Assembly: GCA_021647905.1 (NCBI GenBank)
Contig: JAKITW010000001.1
Coordinates: 30,052 to 94,051 of the forward strand
DNA from: Desulfobacterales bacterium
GTDB lineage: Bacteria > Desulfobacterota > Desulfobulbia > Desulfobulbales > BM004
Length of the DNA: 64,000 nucleotides
Direction: 5' to 3'
Below are positions 1 to 7,920 of this stretch, piece by piece (position 1 is the stretch's first letter; each line of letters begins with the position of its first letter). Both the position numbers and the translations under genes were made by a program. The notes under the pieces were generated by a model that saw only the letters and a program-made list of their open reading frames with translations, had not been told where the DNA came from and did not search any database.

Positions 1-869
1 TTGTTGGTGGCGGCAAGCTCGGTGATCGAACTGGTGACCTGGATCCCGGAGCGCTGGATCTGGGCAACCAGTTCGGCAAGGTAATCGGACATCTGGTTGA
101 AGCCCTTGATCAGCAGGCCGAATTCGTCGTGCCGGGCATGGGACAGGCGCTGGGTCAGGTCGCCCTGCATGACGTTGCGCATGGCCCCGGTAATCCTGCT
201 CAACGGGGTATCTATCCCCTTGATCAGAAGCAGGCTGGCCAGCAGTGAAACAGCAATGGCCATGATCATGATAACGATGAAGATTGTTTTGAAGGTGCTG
301 TAGCGCTGCTGGGATTCCTCATACTGCTGTTTGACCGCGGAGAGCCGGTTTTTGATCAGGGCGCCGATGACCTGGTCGTAGGTGTCGGCCAGTGGATAAA
401 GCTTTTCATCGGTATAGGCGTCCAGGCGGTTGACGTCCTGGTTCTTGATCAGGGCAAGAACGCGGGTGGTTACCTCCTCGGTTGCCGGAATCAGCGGCAT
501 GGCCGGGCTCAGCCACTCGATGTCGGCGGCGACTTCTCCCTGGGAGGGCGTTTCCATGAGCTTGGTCCATTTATGTTCCAGCCGGGCCTTGCTTTGTTCG
601 ATGATTTTCCGGCCCTCCTCCCAGGTGATCTGTTCGAACAGGATCTTGTCCACGGTGCTGGCAAACGAGTTCTGGAAAATATAGTCTATTTCCCGCAGTT
701 CCTTGAGCGGCAGGACTTCATTGAGGTAGACGGCCGATAGTGAGTTGTTGGCATTTTTCATCCCGTTCAGCCCGCCGATTCCGGCACTGATCATCAGCAG
801 TAATAGAAAGCTGACAAAGCCCACAAGACGCCACTTAACATCCAGATTCCTAGCGATTGTTGTCATCAT
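1..869 (-). CDS. Methyl-accepting chemotaxis protein, N-terminal part (cut by window edge)
   Basis: Transmembrane chemoreceptor that senses ligands in the periplasm and signals to CheA/CheW. My translation of the minus strand gives about 289 codons, open to the window edge. It starts MMTTIARNLDVKWRLVG, has a first membrane segment at about residues 13-31, a helical periplasmic four-helix-bundle-type domain to about 190, a second membrane segment at about 193-215, then a HAMP domain (about 216-270). The visible end, SSITELAATN, is typical of the start of the MCP signalling region. Start: ATG at 869 (or the adjacent ATG at 866), with AAGGGG just upstream. Ligand unknown. The methylation and hairpin-tip regions lie outside the window. 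Confidence 0.9.
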   Translation of the reverse strand, partial: MMTTIARNLDVKWRLVGFVSFLLLLMISAGIGGLNGMKNANNSLSAVYLNEVLPLKELREIDYIFQNSFASTVDKILFEQITWEEGRKIIEQSKARLEHKWTKLMETPSQGEVAADIEWLSPAMPLIPATEEVTTRVLALIKNQDVNRLDAYTDEKLYPLADTYDQVIGALIKNRLSAVKQQYEESQQRYSTFKTIFIVIMIMAIAVSLLASLLLIKGIDTPLSRITGAMRNVMQGDLTQRLSHARHDEFGLLIKGFNQMSDYLAELVAQIQRSGIQVTSSITELAATN

Positions 870-948
870 AACCCCTTAAGCATGCCTTTTTCGTTCAACA
901 CGAATGTTTTCCGGTGGCCGGCCGGTTTTTTTGTTGACCTGCCACGGT

Positions 949-1091
949 TGTCGGTCTCGCGGCAACCGCGTGTCTGTCTGCCCATCGTCTGACGTTTTGT
1001 TGAAGGACAATGGGCGGCTGTCACATTGTAGGTTGTTGATTTCGTTCAGTGGCATTTGAAGCATTTCGGGTTGTTACGGGTTCATCATATT
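949..1091 (+). repeat. Dispersed repeat R1, copy a
   Basis: Begins TGTCGGTCTCGC and ends GGGTTCATCATATTT. The same unit follows directly at 1092-1199 and recurs in reverse orientation at 10226-10355. Shared blocks include GTGTCACnTTGTAnGTTGTTG, CATTTGAAGC and GGTTGTTACGGGTT. No coding potential was recognised. Confidence 0.75.
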
Positions 1092-1199
1092 TGTCGGTCT
1101 CGCAACAACCCGCGAGACGGACGTGTGTCACGTTGTAAGTTGTTGGTTTCACTGGGTGGCATTTGAAGCATTTCGGGTTGTTACGGGTTCATCATATTT
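1092..1199 (+). repeat. Dispersed repeat R1, copy b (internally shortened)
   Basis: Direct tandem neighbour of copy a. Starts with the same TGTCGGTCTCGC and ends with the same block reaching CATCATATTT. Relative to copies a and c it lacks about 35 bp of the middle (the CATCGTCTGACGTTTTGTTG-like segment), consistent with an internal deletion. Confidence 0.75.
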
Positions 1200-1493
1200 G
1201 ACGGGGCAGCCCTTGTGAATAAGCGGAACAAGGATAGCCCGGACAGGGGAAGGGTGGAGTTCCCGCCCTGGATCGGCGCGCGGCCACCACTGGTCCGCCA
1301 CGTAACTCTTTCAAGCCATAACATAACCATGAAATATACTACATGCCGAAGCGAAGTCAATTGATTTGTGTGGTACTTTTGCGGGGTTACCGGTCCCGAC
1401 GATCGTTCATGCCCGCTGCTCGGTTACCGCCGGCAGGCAGTGGATCGGTGGTGCCGTTTTTCTTGGCTTTTCCCCGGGGGGCATGGTAAAAGT

Positions 1494-1647
1494 GTAACCG
1501 TTCACCAGGGGTTACAGATTTACGGAAACCACCGGCCGGTAAGCGTTTACCAGTGCCACGGATTCGTGCAAGCAGGCTGGCGAATCCATAGTATGCCTAT
1601 GTGAGCCGGCCTGATCGTGCGAAGATGGGGTGCTGGTGAACGCTGAC
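1494..1647 (+). mobile_element. IS66-like MITE, copy 1 (154 bp)
   Basis: Non-coding element with terminal inverted repeats GTAACCGTTCACCAG (left) and CTGGTGAACGCTGAC (right). It is flanked by a perfect 8-bp direct repeat, GTAAAAGT, at 1486-1493 and 1648-1655. An internal near-copy of the end (GTAAGCGTTTACCAG) lies about 44 bp in, and nested palindromes follow (CACG/CGTG, CAGGCnGGC/GCCGGCCTG, CATAG/CTATG). Copies of identical length lie at 22275-22428 and 35546-35699. Ends beginning GTAA with 8-bp target duplications are the hallmark of the IS66 family; no transposase is present, so it would be moved in trans. Confidence 0.9.
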
Positions 1648-1735
1648 GTAAAAGTATGCCGTTTCAAGGTGGGGTCCCGGTCCTGAATTTTCTTGCGGTG
1701 CATTTTTCTTTTGTTTCATAATGGAGGGTTGGCTG

Positions 1736-2593
1736 ATGCTGTTTCGGATTGTTCGTTTGTTGTGCATTATCTTTGTGTTTGCGGCGGCCGGGCCTGGCCT
1801 GGTCAAGGCCGGCTTCAGGGTCGAGCATCTCCAGACCCTGGCCACCGGGACGGTGCCGCTTGATATCGTCATCCCGGCCAATGGCAAATACATCTTTGTT
1901 CTTGCCAAGGGCGGCCGGGTGGATGTTCTAGGTCCCGACGGCCGGCTGCTGGGGAAGATCACCGTGGCGGCCGGTGTGGATGGAATCGAGGCCTCGCCGG
2001 ACGGCACTATCCTGTTCCTGCGGGATCGCCGGGCAAAGAATATCCAGGTGATGGCGGTGGGCTATGTGGCTGAGATCGATACTGCCAACGCCCCTTTTCT
2101 CGGTAGGCCCGGAGCCCCGGTGACGGTGACGGTTTTCAGCGATTTTCAATGTCCTTTCTGTGCCCGGCTGGCGCCGATCCTCAAGCAGGTGCAGGAACGT
2201 TATCCCGACCAGGTGAAGGTGGTGTTCAAGAATTTCCCCCTGACAAAGCACGAGTACGCTTTCAGTGCCGCGGCGTCGGCCATGGCGGCCCATAATCAGG
2301 GCAGGTTCTGGGAATTTCATGACGCCCTTTTTATTGAACCGGATGGCCTGGATGCTGAGAAGATCCTGGCCATTGCCCGGGATCTTCATCTGGACATGGA
2401 CCGGTTCCTCCGGGACCGGGCGAGTGATTCCATCCGCCGGCAGGTTCAACAGGACAAGGAAGAGGGTGAAAGGGACGGAGTGGGCGCCACTCCCAGCGTG
2501 TTCGTCAACGGTCAGCGGGTCCGGAGACTTACGCTCAAGGGGCTGGAACAGGCGGTTTCCCGGGAACTCGCGCGAATCGATAAGCAGGACTAG
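1736..2593 (+). CDS. DsbA-family thiol:disulfide interchange protein, exported
   Basis: Predicted periplasmic thioredoxin-fold oxidoreductase, related to the DsbA/BdbD group. I prefer the ATG at 1736 (285 aa) to the one at 1721, because GGAGG at 1723-1727 is correctly spaced for 1736 and the shorter protein opens with a clean signal peptide ([17 protein letters not shown]). An N-terminal segment of about 85 residues resembles one or two beta-propeller-like repeats ([21 protein letters not shown]). The thioredoxin-like domain follows with a CPFC active site (about residues 139-142) in [12 protein letters not shown] and the cis-proline loop [10 protein letters not shown]. Substrate unknown; it could assist disulfide formation in c-type cytochromes or pilins. 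Confidence 0.88.
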   Translation: MLFRIVRLLCIIFVFAAAGPGLVKAGFRVEHLQTLATGTVPLDIVIPANGKYIFVLAKGGRVDVLGPDGRLLGKITVAAGVDGIEASPDGTILFLRDRRAKNIQVMAVGYVAEIDTANAPFLGRPGAPVTVTVFSDFQCPFCARLAPILKQVQERYPDQVKVVFKNFPLTKHEYAFSAAASAMAAHNQGRFWEFHDALFIEPDGLDAEKILAIARDLHLDMDRFLRDRASDSIRRQVQQDKEEGERDGVGATPSVFVNGQRVRRLTLKGLEQAVSRELARIDKQD

Positions 2594-2640
2594 CTGTTGC
2601 CGAACCTCGGCTCCGGATTTTATTGCAGGAGATAATACTG

Positions 2641-3057
2641 ATGAAGAGTTATCGCAGGGAGTTGTGGTTTGAGGTGCCCTTGAGGCGGGCCTTTATCAAT
2701 ATCACCGCCGAGGTCGAGGAGTGTCTGCGGCAGTCCGGGATACGGGAGGGACTGGTCCTGGTCAATGCCATGCATATCACCGCCTCGGTGTTCATCAATG
2801 ACGACGAGTCCGGCCTGCACCATGACTACGAGGTCTGGCTGGAGAAGCTCGCCCCCCATGAGCCGGTGTCCCAATACCGGCATAACAGCTATGAAGATAA
2901 TGCCGACGCCCACCTGAAGAGACAGGTCATGGGACGGGAGGTGGTGGTGGCGGTTACCGATGGCCGGCTCGATTTCGGTACCTGGGAGCGGATCTTCTAC
3001 GGTGAGTTCGACGGTCGGAGAAGGAAGAGGGTGCTGGTAAAGATCATCGGCGAATAG
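2641..3057 (+). CDS. YjbQ-family protein (UPF0047, secondary thiamine-phosphate synthase type)
   Basis: Compact 138-aa protein of the YjbQ/UPF0047 family. Some members show weak thiamine-phosphate synthase activity; the physiological role is unsettled. Diagnostic blocks are the [15 protein letters not shown] segment, [16 protein letters not shown] and the C-terminal [13 protein letters not shown]. These carry the conserved His/Asn/Asp/Glu cluster thought to bind metal and substrate. Start at 2641 (MKSYRREL) follows AGGAGA at the right distance; the longer frame from 2623 overlaps that ribosome site and is unlikely. It lies 47 bp after the DsbA-like gene on the same strand. Confidence 0.9.
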   Translation: MKSYRRELWFEVPLRRAFINITAEVEECLRQSGIREGLVLVNAMHITASVFINDDESGLHHDYEVWLEKLAPHEPVSQYRHNSYEDNADAHLKRQVMGREVVVAVTDGRLDFGTWERIFYGEFDGRRRKRVLVKIIGE

Positions 3058-3079
3058 AGAGAGGTTCCAGGTTCACCAG

Positions 3080-3201
3080 CCAGGTTCCAGGTTCACGGTT
3101 CAAGGGTTCAACGGTTTTGATTACTACCAAGTGCATGAAAAGGGTTTTACATTTGTTTCTTTTAACCTTGAACCTCTGAACCGTGAACCTGGAACCCCTG
3201 G
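3080..3201. repeat. Long inverted repeat made of GGTTC-type heptads
   Basis: Arms at about 3080-3116 and 3165-3201 are complementary over roughly 36 bp with few mismatches (left CCAGGTTCCAGGTTCACGG, right its complement). They are built from iterated GGTTCAA/GGTTCCA-like heptamers and enclose a loop of about 48 nt. It lies between two convergent genes, where it may end transcription from both sides. The motif CATTTGTTTCTTTTAACC before the right arm recurs at about 9594-9611. Confidence 0.7.
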
Positions 3202-3226
3202 CCCCCGTTAGTGGGCCAAGAGTCCT

Positions 3227-4177
3227 TTATTCCGGCAGCGCGTTGCGCACCCCGGGCCAGTATTTCAAAAAATCATCCTGGTTTTTGAAAGTCACCGTCA
3301 GGGTCAGGGTATCCTTTTCAAAATAGGGGCTGTGGCCCAGGGCCGTTCCCCTGGGCAGGCCGAGGCTGCCGACCAGCCGGCGGAATTCTTTTTCCGCCTC
3401 GCTGTAGCGGGGCAGCCGTTGAGCCTGCAGCCAGGCCATCAGATTGCCCCCTTTCTGGGGGGCGTTGGCCCCGGGGTGTTCGAGGATCTGCTTCGGCCCC
3501 GGGCCGGTCAGGATCTCGGCAATTGTTGTCCGTAGACGGCCGGCCAGTTCCCGGCAGGAGGCCACCAGTTTTCGCTGGTTGCCCGTGCTCAGTTTGAGAT
3601 CCCTGATGATCTCGAACAGAACCATCCGGTCGCGAAAGGAAAGTTCGAGCAGGTCCCGGGCCGCGGCCTCGTCAAGCAGTCCCCGGTCCAGGCTTGAAAG
3701 GAGCGGCTCTTCCAGGTCGAGCAGGGCGAGAAGTCGATGGATGCGGAATGGTTGCCGGGCAAGACCGAGCAACGGCAGAAAGATCCGGACGATATCGGCC
3801 TCGGCAAATACGGTTCCGGCCTTGGCCAGGAAGACTGCCTGCTCTACCGGGGAAAGGTCTCTGAAGGTGGTTGCATCTTCAAGCCGGATGGTGAACAGTT
3901 CCTCCGCCGGAAGGTCTCCGGGCAAAATCAGGCAGTTGCAGGCCTGGAGTTTTAATATCTCGCGGGCCGCCAGAAGCCGTTTACGGCCTGATACGATCTG
4001 GATTGCTGCTGCTTTTTTCCGGACAATGGGCGGATGCAGGATTCTCCCTACCCGGCTTATGGCGGCGGCCAGGGGCTCGGGAACTAATTCATCCTCAACC
4101 GGAGAAAGGCTGAACGTGGTGTCTTGCCAGTCGATCCGGCTGAAGGGGATGCGCTCAACAGCAAAGTGTTCGTGCAT
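3227..4177 (-). CDS. ParB-like N-terminal domain protein, orphan
   Basis: 316-aa protein with a ParB/sulfiredoxin-type N-terminal domain. The segment IVSGRKRLLAAREILKLQ (about residues 60-78) corresponds to the G-E-R-R-like nucleotide-binding motif of ParB folds, with Gly-Arg-Lys-Arg in its place. The middle (LSPVEQAVFLAKAG and following helices) is compatible with the ParB helix-turn-helix region. No ParA partner or parS-like sites are visible, so a role in chromosome partition is not supported. It may be one of the many orphan ParB-fold regulators or CTP switches. It sits between a convergent YjbQ gene and an upstream IHF/HU gene that has its own terminator. Confidence 0.7.
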   Translation of the reverse strand: MHEHFAVERIPFSRIDWQDTTFSLSPVEDELVPEPLAAAISRVGRILHPPIVRKKAAAIQIVSGRKRLLAAREILKLQACNCLILPGDLPAEELFTIRLEDATTFRDLSPVEQAVFLAKAGTVFAEADIVRIFLPLLGLARQPFRIHRLLALLDLEEPLLSSLDRGLLDEAAARDLLELSFRDRMVLFEIIRDLKLSTGNQRKLVASCRELAGRLRTTIAEILTGPGPKQILEHPGANAPQKGGNLMAWLQAQRLPRYSEAEKEFRRLVGSLGLPRGTALGHSPYFEKDTLTLTVTFKNQDDFLKYWPGVRNALPE

Positions 4178-4206
4178 GGGCTTGCCTGGCGTAACCCGGT
4201 GGCTGC

Positions 4207-4251
4207 AAAAGAAAAGAGGGAGATACCCCGGGCACGGGTCTTCTCCCTCTT
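4207..4251 (-). terminator. Rho-independent terminator downstream of the IHF/HU gene
   Basis: Read on the minus strand, the stem AAGAGGGAGA pairs with TCTCCCTCTT around a GC-rich inner part (ACCC/GGGG), followed by TTCTTTT. It falls between the IHF/HU gene stop and the ParB-like start, so the two genes are probably separate units. Confidence 0.8.
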
Positions 4252-4284
4252 GACAGCGGTTGTGTTGTTTTTAAAAATGGTTGG

Positions 4285-4572
4285 TTACTGCTTGTTGATC
4301 AATGACCGCAGGATTCCCGAAGGCTTGAAGGTGACCACTCTTCTCGGCGGCAGAATCAACTCCTCCCCGGTCTGGGGGTTCCTGCCCCGGCGCGCCTTTT
4401 TGTCCTTGACGTTGAATTTACCGAAGCCGCTGATCAGCAGATCATTGTCATGGGCCAGGCAGTCCTTCATGATTCGCAGGAGGGCCTCGACAGCTTCCGT
4501 GGCTTGCGCCTTGGTCATATTATCGTGGGTCTTGTAAATCTGCTGGACCAGATCCGCCTTTGTCAGTGTCAT
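4285..4572 (-). CDS. IHF/HU-family DNA-bending protein, IHF-alpha-like
   Basis: 95-aa nucleoid-associated protein that binds and bends DNA in the minor groove as a dimer. N-terminal MTLTKADLVQQIYK dimerisation helices are followed by GFGKFNVKDKKARRGRNPQTGEE. This contains the GRNPQTGE beta-arm tip with the intercalating Pro, then a basic VTFKPSGILRSLIN tail. The early acidic/threonine pattern and FGKF block are closer to IHF alpha than to HU, but HU cannot be excluded. Its start is 94 bp downstream of the enolase stop on the same strand, and a TTGACA box lies at 4652-4657 (minus strand) just upstream of the gene. Confidence 0.88.
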   Translation of the reverse strand: MTLTKADLVQQIYKTHDNMTKAQATEAVEALLRIMKDCLAHDNDLLISGFGKFNVKDKKARRGRNPQTGEELILPPRRVVTFKPSGILRSLINKQ

Positions 4573-4651
4573 CGCCTCGCTCCTCCATTATCAAGAAACA
4601 AAAAATCAGTTTTTGACAGCTAAAGTCCAACTAATCAGGATTATTACTTTT

Positions 4652-4657
4652 TGTCAA
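4652..4657 (-). promoter_or_regulatory. Possible -35 box for the IHF/HU gene
   Basis: Perfect TTGACA on the minus strand, about 80 bp before the start codon in the AT-rich gap after enolase. The -10 position shows only a weak match (TTAGTT), so this is tentative. Confidence 0.3.
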
Positions 4658-4666
4658 GATACTTCC

Positions 4667-5959
4667 TCAGGAAAGAAATTTGAAGGCGTTTTTCCCGGCA
4701 TAGCGGGCCGCAGCGCCCAGTTCTTCTTCAATGCGCAGGAGCTGGTTGTATTTGGCCACCCGGTCGGTCCGGGACGGAGCCCCGGTTTTGATCTGGCCGG
4801 TGTTCAGGGCCACGGCCAGGTCGGCGATGGTGGTGTCCTCGGTCTCGCCGGAGCGGTGGGAAATAATCGCGCTGTAACCGGCCCGCTGGGCCATCTCCAC
4901 CGCATCGATGGTCTCGCTGACCGAGCCGATCTGATTGAGCTTGATCAGGATCGAGTTGGCCACCCTGGTGGCGATTCCCTTGGCCAGGATGGCGGTATTG
5001 GTGACAAAGATGTCATCGCCGACCAACTGGATTTTGTCGCCCAGCCGCTGGGTCAGTTCTTGCCAGCCGGCCCAGTCGCTCTCGTCCAGCCCGTCTTCAA
5101 TGGATATCAACGGATACTTATCCACCCATTCCTGGTAAAAGGCGATCAACTCAGCTGTTTCTTTCTTTGGTTTTTTCTCCGCCGCGAGCAGGTAACATTT
5201 TCCCTTGGGGTCGTATAGTTCGTTGGCCGCGACGTCCACTGCGATAAATATATCCCGGCCAGGTTTGTATCCGGCCCGGACAATGCCCTCCAGCAGGAAC
5301 TCCATGGCCTCTTCGTTGGAACGGAGATTGGGGGCAAAGCCCCCTTCGTCGCCCACTGCGGTCTGATGACCTGCTTTTTTCAGCACCCCCTTGAGAGCGT
5401 GGAAGGTCTCCACCCCCATCCGCAGGGCCGTGGCAAAGCTGTCGGCGCCAACGGGCACGATCATGAACTCCTGGATATCGACGTTGTTGTCCGCATGGGC
5501 GCCGCCGTTCAGGACGTTCAGCATCGGTACTGGCAAGACCTTGGCGTTGACCCCGCCCAGATAGGAAAAAAGCGGCAGATCGAGTTCCATGGCCGATGCC
5601 TTGGCCACGGCCATGGACACCCCGAGGATGGCGTTGGCGCCCAGTTTTTTTTTATTGGCCGTATTGTCCATCCTGAGCATGGCCTGGTCGATCAGGACCT
5701 GCCGGGTGGACTCCAGGCCGATGATGTTCGGGCCGATGATCTCATTGACATTGGCGACCGCCTTGAGGACCCCCTTGCCGCCAAACCGTTTTCCGGCCTT
5801 GTCCCGCAGTTCCAGGGCCTCCAGTTTGCCGGTGGAGGCGCCGGAGGGAACCAGGGCCCGGCCGGTGGCCCCGGACTCCAGGTGCACGTCCACCTCCACG
5901 GTGGGGTTGCCGCGCGAGTCGATAACTTCTCTGCCGATAACACCTGTTATTTCACCCAT
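4667..5959 (-). CDS. eno: Enolase (phosphopyruvate hydratase)
   Basis: Interconverts 2-phosphoglycerate and phosphoenolpyruvate in glycolysis/gluconeogenesis; cytoplasmic, Mg-dependent dimer or octamer. Full length at 430 aa. Conserved segments are [30 protein letters not shown] (catalytic Glu), SIEDGLDE and GDDIFVTN (metal ligands), [12 protein letters not shown] (catalytic Lys) and the signature [18 protein letters not shown]. Start [17 protein letters not shown] is normal for the family. It lies downstream of pilC on the same strand with a 62-bp gap. Confidence 0.98.
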   Translation of the reverse strand: MGEITGVIGREVIDSRGNPTVEVDVHLESGATGRALVPSGASTGKLEALELRDKAGKRFGGKGVLKAVANVNEIIGPNIIGLESTRQVLIDQAMLRMDNTANKKKLGANAILGVSMAVAKASAMELDLPLFSYLGGVNAKVLPVPMLNVLNGGAHADNNVDIQEFMIVPVGADSFATALRMGVETFHALKGVLKKAGHQTAVGDEGGFAPNLRSNEEAMEFLLEGIVRAGYKPGRDIFIAVDVAANELYDPKGKCYLLAAEKKPKKETAELIAFYQEWVDKYPLISIEDGLDESDWAGWQELTQRLGDKIQLVGDDIFVTNTAILAKGIATRVANSILIKLNQIGSVSETIDAVEMAQRAGYSAIISHRSGETEDTTIADLAVALNTGQIKTGAPSRTDRVAKYNQLLRIEEELGAAARYAGKNAFKFLS

Positions 5960-6021
5960 TATTTTTTTTGCGCTCCTTGACCTTGAACAAAAAAATTATT
6001 TCTGAATAGACAGACAGTTTA

Positions 6022-7227
6022 CTATACGGCCTCGCCCATTTTGAAGATGGGCAGATACATGGCCACGACCATGCCGCCGATCATGCCGCCGAGAAAGACC
6101 ATCATGAACGGTTCGATCATCGCGGTCAGGTTTTCAACGGCCTGGTCCACTTCCTCATCATAAAACGCGGCGATTTTTTCCAACATCGTATCCAGGGCGC
6201 CCACTGCCTCGCCCACGTTGATCATCTGGACGACCATGCCCGGGAAAATCCCGGTTTCTTCAAGGGGCTCGGCAATCGGCCGCCCTTCGCTGATCGCATC
6301 GGCCACCCGGAACACAGCGGTTTCAATGACCCGGTTGCCCGCGGTTTTGGCCACCACGTTCAGCCCCTCGAGGATCGGCACCCCGCTCTGCAGCATGGTG
6401 CTCAGGGTCCGGGTGAACTTGGCCACCGCCACCTTCATCAGCAACTCGCCGAAAACCGGCAGTTTGAGCATCAGGGCGTCGATCTGCCGTTCGCCTTTAT
6501 CGGTCTTATAATATTTTTTAAAGGCAAATACGATTACCACCACCCCGGCGAGCATGATGAGAAAATTGCTGGTCACGAAATTGCTTATATTGACCACCAC
6601 CTGGGTGGGGCCGGGCAGGGCCGAGCCAAAGTCCTTGAACATTTTCTCGAATACCGGCACCACAAAGATCAGGATGACACCGAGGATTACGACCGAGATG
6701 CAGAGACAGATTAGCGGATAGGTCAGGGCGCCCTTGACCTTTTTTTTCAGGATCATGCTTTTTTCCATGAACATTGCCAGGCGGGAGAGGATGGTGTCGA
6801 GGATTCCGCCGATCTCGCCCGCATCCACCATGTTGCAGTAGAGATTGTCAAACACATCCTGGTGTTTTTTCAGGGAGTCGGCAAAGGTGGTGCCGCTTTC
6901 CACGTCCGCCCTGACCTGGCGGAGGATATTTTTGAAGGTCGGATTATCCTGCTGGTCGCCGAGTATTTCCAGGGACTGGACCAGGGGCAGGCCGGCGTCG
7001 ATCATGGTGGACAACTGCCGGGTGAAGATCACCACGTCCTTGCCGGTGACCTTGGGCTGGAATATGGCAATGCCTTCCAACAGGTCCTTGGGCTTCTGCT
7101 TTATCGAACTGGGCGTAATGCGGATTTTTTTCAGGTAGGAGCGGACCGCGGCCTCGCTGGTCGCCTCGCGGGTGCCTTTTCGTTTCTCGCCGTAGGAATT
7201 CACTCCCTTCCAGATATAGACAGGCAT
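6022..7227 (-). CDS. pilC: Type IV pilus inner-membrane platform protein PilC
   Basis: 401-aa member of the PilC/GspF family, the inner-membrane platform on which the assembly ATPases act. N-terminal PVYIWKGVNSYGEKRKGTREA is typical. Two GspF domains follow: about residues 70-195 (FTRQLSTMIDAGLPLVQSLEIL) and 275-398 (FTRTLSTMLQSGVPILEGLNVV), with three membrane segments including LICLCISVVILGVILIFVV. It stands alone here, without pilB or pilT next to it. A second, divergent homologue (22740-23984) belongs to the MSHA-type operon, so the genome probably has two type IV pilus systems. Confidence 0.93.
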   Translation of the reverse strand: MPVYIWKGVNSYGEKRKGTREATSEAAVRSYLKKIRITPSSIKQKPKDLLEGIAIFQPKVTGKDVVIFTRQLSTMIDAGLPLVQSLEILGDQQDNPTFKNILRQVRADVESGTTFADSLKKHQDVFDNLYCNMVDAGEIGGILDTILSRLAMFMEKSMILKKKVKGALTYPLICLCISVVILGVILIFVVPVFEKMFKDFGSALPGPTQVVVNISNFVTSNFLIMLAGVVVIVFAFKKYYKTDKGERQIDALMLKLPVFGELLMKVAVAKFTRTLSTMLQSGVPILEGLNVVAKTAGNRVIETAVFRVADAISEGRPIAEPLEETGIFPGMVVQMINVGEAVGALDTMLEKIAAFYDEEVDQAVENLTAMIEPFMMVFLGGMIGGMVVAMYLPIFKMGEAV

Positions 7228-7536
7228 AGATAATACTCCCTTGTTGCTTGAGTGTAGGAATCCGCCTTGGTAATGGTAAAAAAATCTGTGTTATTCTATA
7301 GTAAGATGGTTGATAAAACAAGAGTGCTGTTACCCGGGGCCGGATTATTTTCTGGTTTGTTTCATTGACATCTTGCTTTTTTTCCTTTAGTATCGTCGCT
7401 CTTTTGAAGTAAACGATCCGGAGGAGCCGGATCACGGTCCGTATCAAGATATTCCGCAACCCCTGTTCTTAAGATGTGGTCCGGGTCTGCGGAGCATGAA
7501 TATAGAAAGAATTGTCCAGCCAAGGAGGTTGTTGTC

Positions 7537-7803
7537 ATGGCAAAACAGTCTGCAGCCCAGTCGGTCAGCACCGATCAGTTTGCAAGCGGTATGTTCCAGC
7601 CCGTTGTCGAGAAATGCGAGGGGTGTGAAAGGGTGGTCGAGGTCGATGCGGTCAAGTACTGCCGCACCTATGTCAGCCCCACGTCAAAATGGCGTTTGGG
7701 TATCTGTAACTTTGCCACCCATGAGAAGCCGGAGATCGTCACCGCCAAGATCCGGGTCAACCCGTTGAAGGCGGCAAAGCGGGCCTCCAAGAAAATGAGT
7801 TGA
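7537..7803 (+). CDS. PxxKW-family cysteine-rich protein
   Basis: 88-aa protein starting MAKQSAAQSVSTDQ, preceded by AAGGAGG at 7522-7528, which fixes the start at 7537 rather than at the upstream end of the open frame. It has four Cys residues in the pattern CEGC-x-CR-x-IC and the defining PTSKW segment (P-x-x-K-W), followed by RLGICNFATH and a basic tail. This family is found mainly in sulfate-reducing and related deltaproteobacteria; its function is unknown. The Cys arrangement suggests metal binding. It is a monocistronic unit closed by a strong terminator. Confidence 0.88.
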   Translation: MAKQSAAQSVSTDQFASGMFQPVVEKCEGCERVVEVDAVKYCRTYVSPTSKWRLGICNFATHEKPEIVTAKIRVNPLKAAKRASKKMS

Positions 7804-7828
7804 TCCATATAACGATTTTGTTGTTGGC

Positions 7829-7864
7829 AAGACCCCCGGTGACCTGTCCGGGGGTCTTTTTTTT
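7829..7864 (+). terminator. Rho-independent terminator after the PxxKW gene
   Basis: Stem AGACCCCCGG pairs with CCGGGGGTCT around the loop TGACCTGT and is followed by eight T. It starts 25 bp after the stop codon. Confidence 0.95.
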
Positions 7865-7920
7865 GGGGCTGTTTCCCGGGCAGACCTGAGCGGTCACGGG
7901 TGGTGCGGATTTGCCTGCAG

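Larger units (their letters stand above)
870..1735. other. Repeat-rich intergenic spacer
   Basis: No convincing gene in this 866-bp stretch between the divergent chemoreceptor and DsbA-like genes. The short open frames here have no recognisable protein signature. It contains two adjoining copies of dispersed repeat R1 (949-1199) and one complete 154-bp MITE-like element with its target duplication (1486-1655). The promoters of both flanking genes presumably lie here, but I could not place them securely. Confidence 0.7.

Noticed and set aside
1080..1200. tRNA or structured RNA gene in the first spacer
   Set aside because: No cloverleaf or known RNA signature. The sequence is explained by repeat R1.
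3444..4253. 269-codon plus-strand open frame
   Set aside because: Ser/Arg-rich antisense of the ParB-like gene that also runs through the terminator at 4207-4251.
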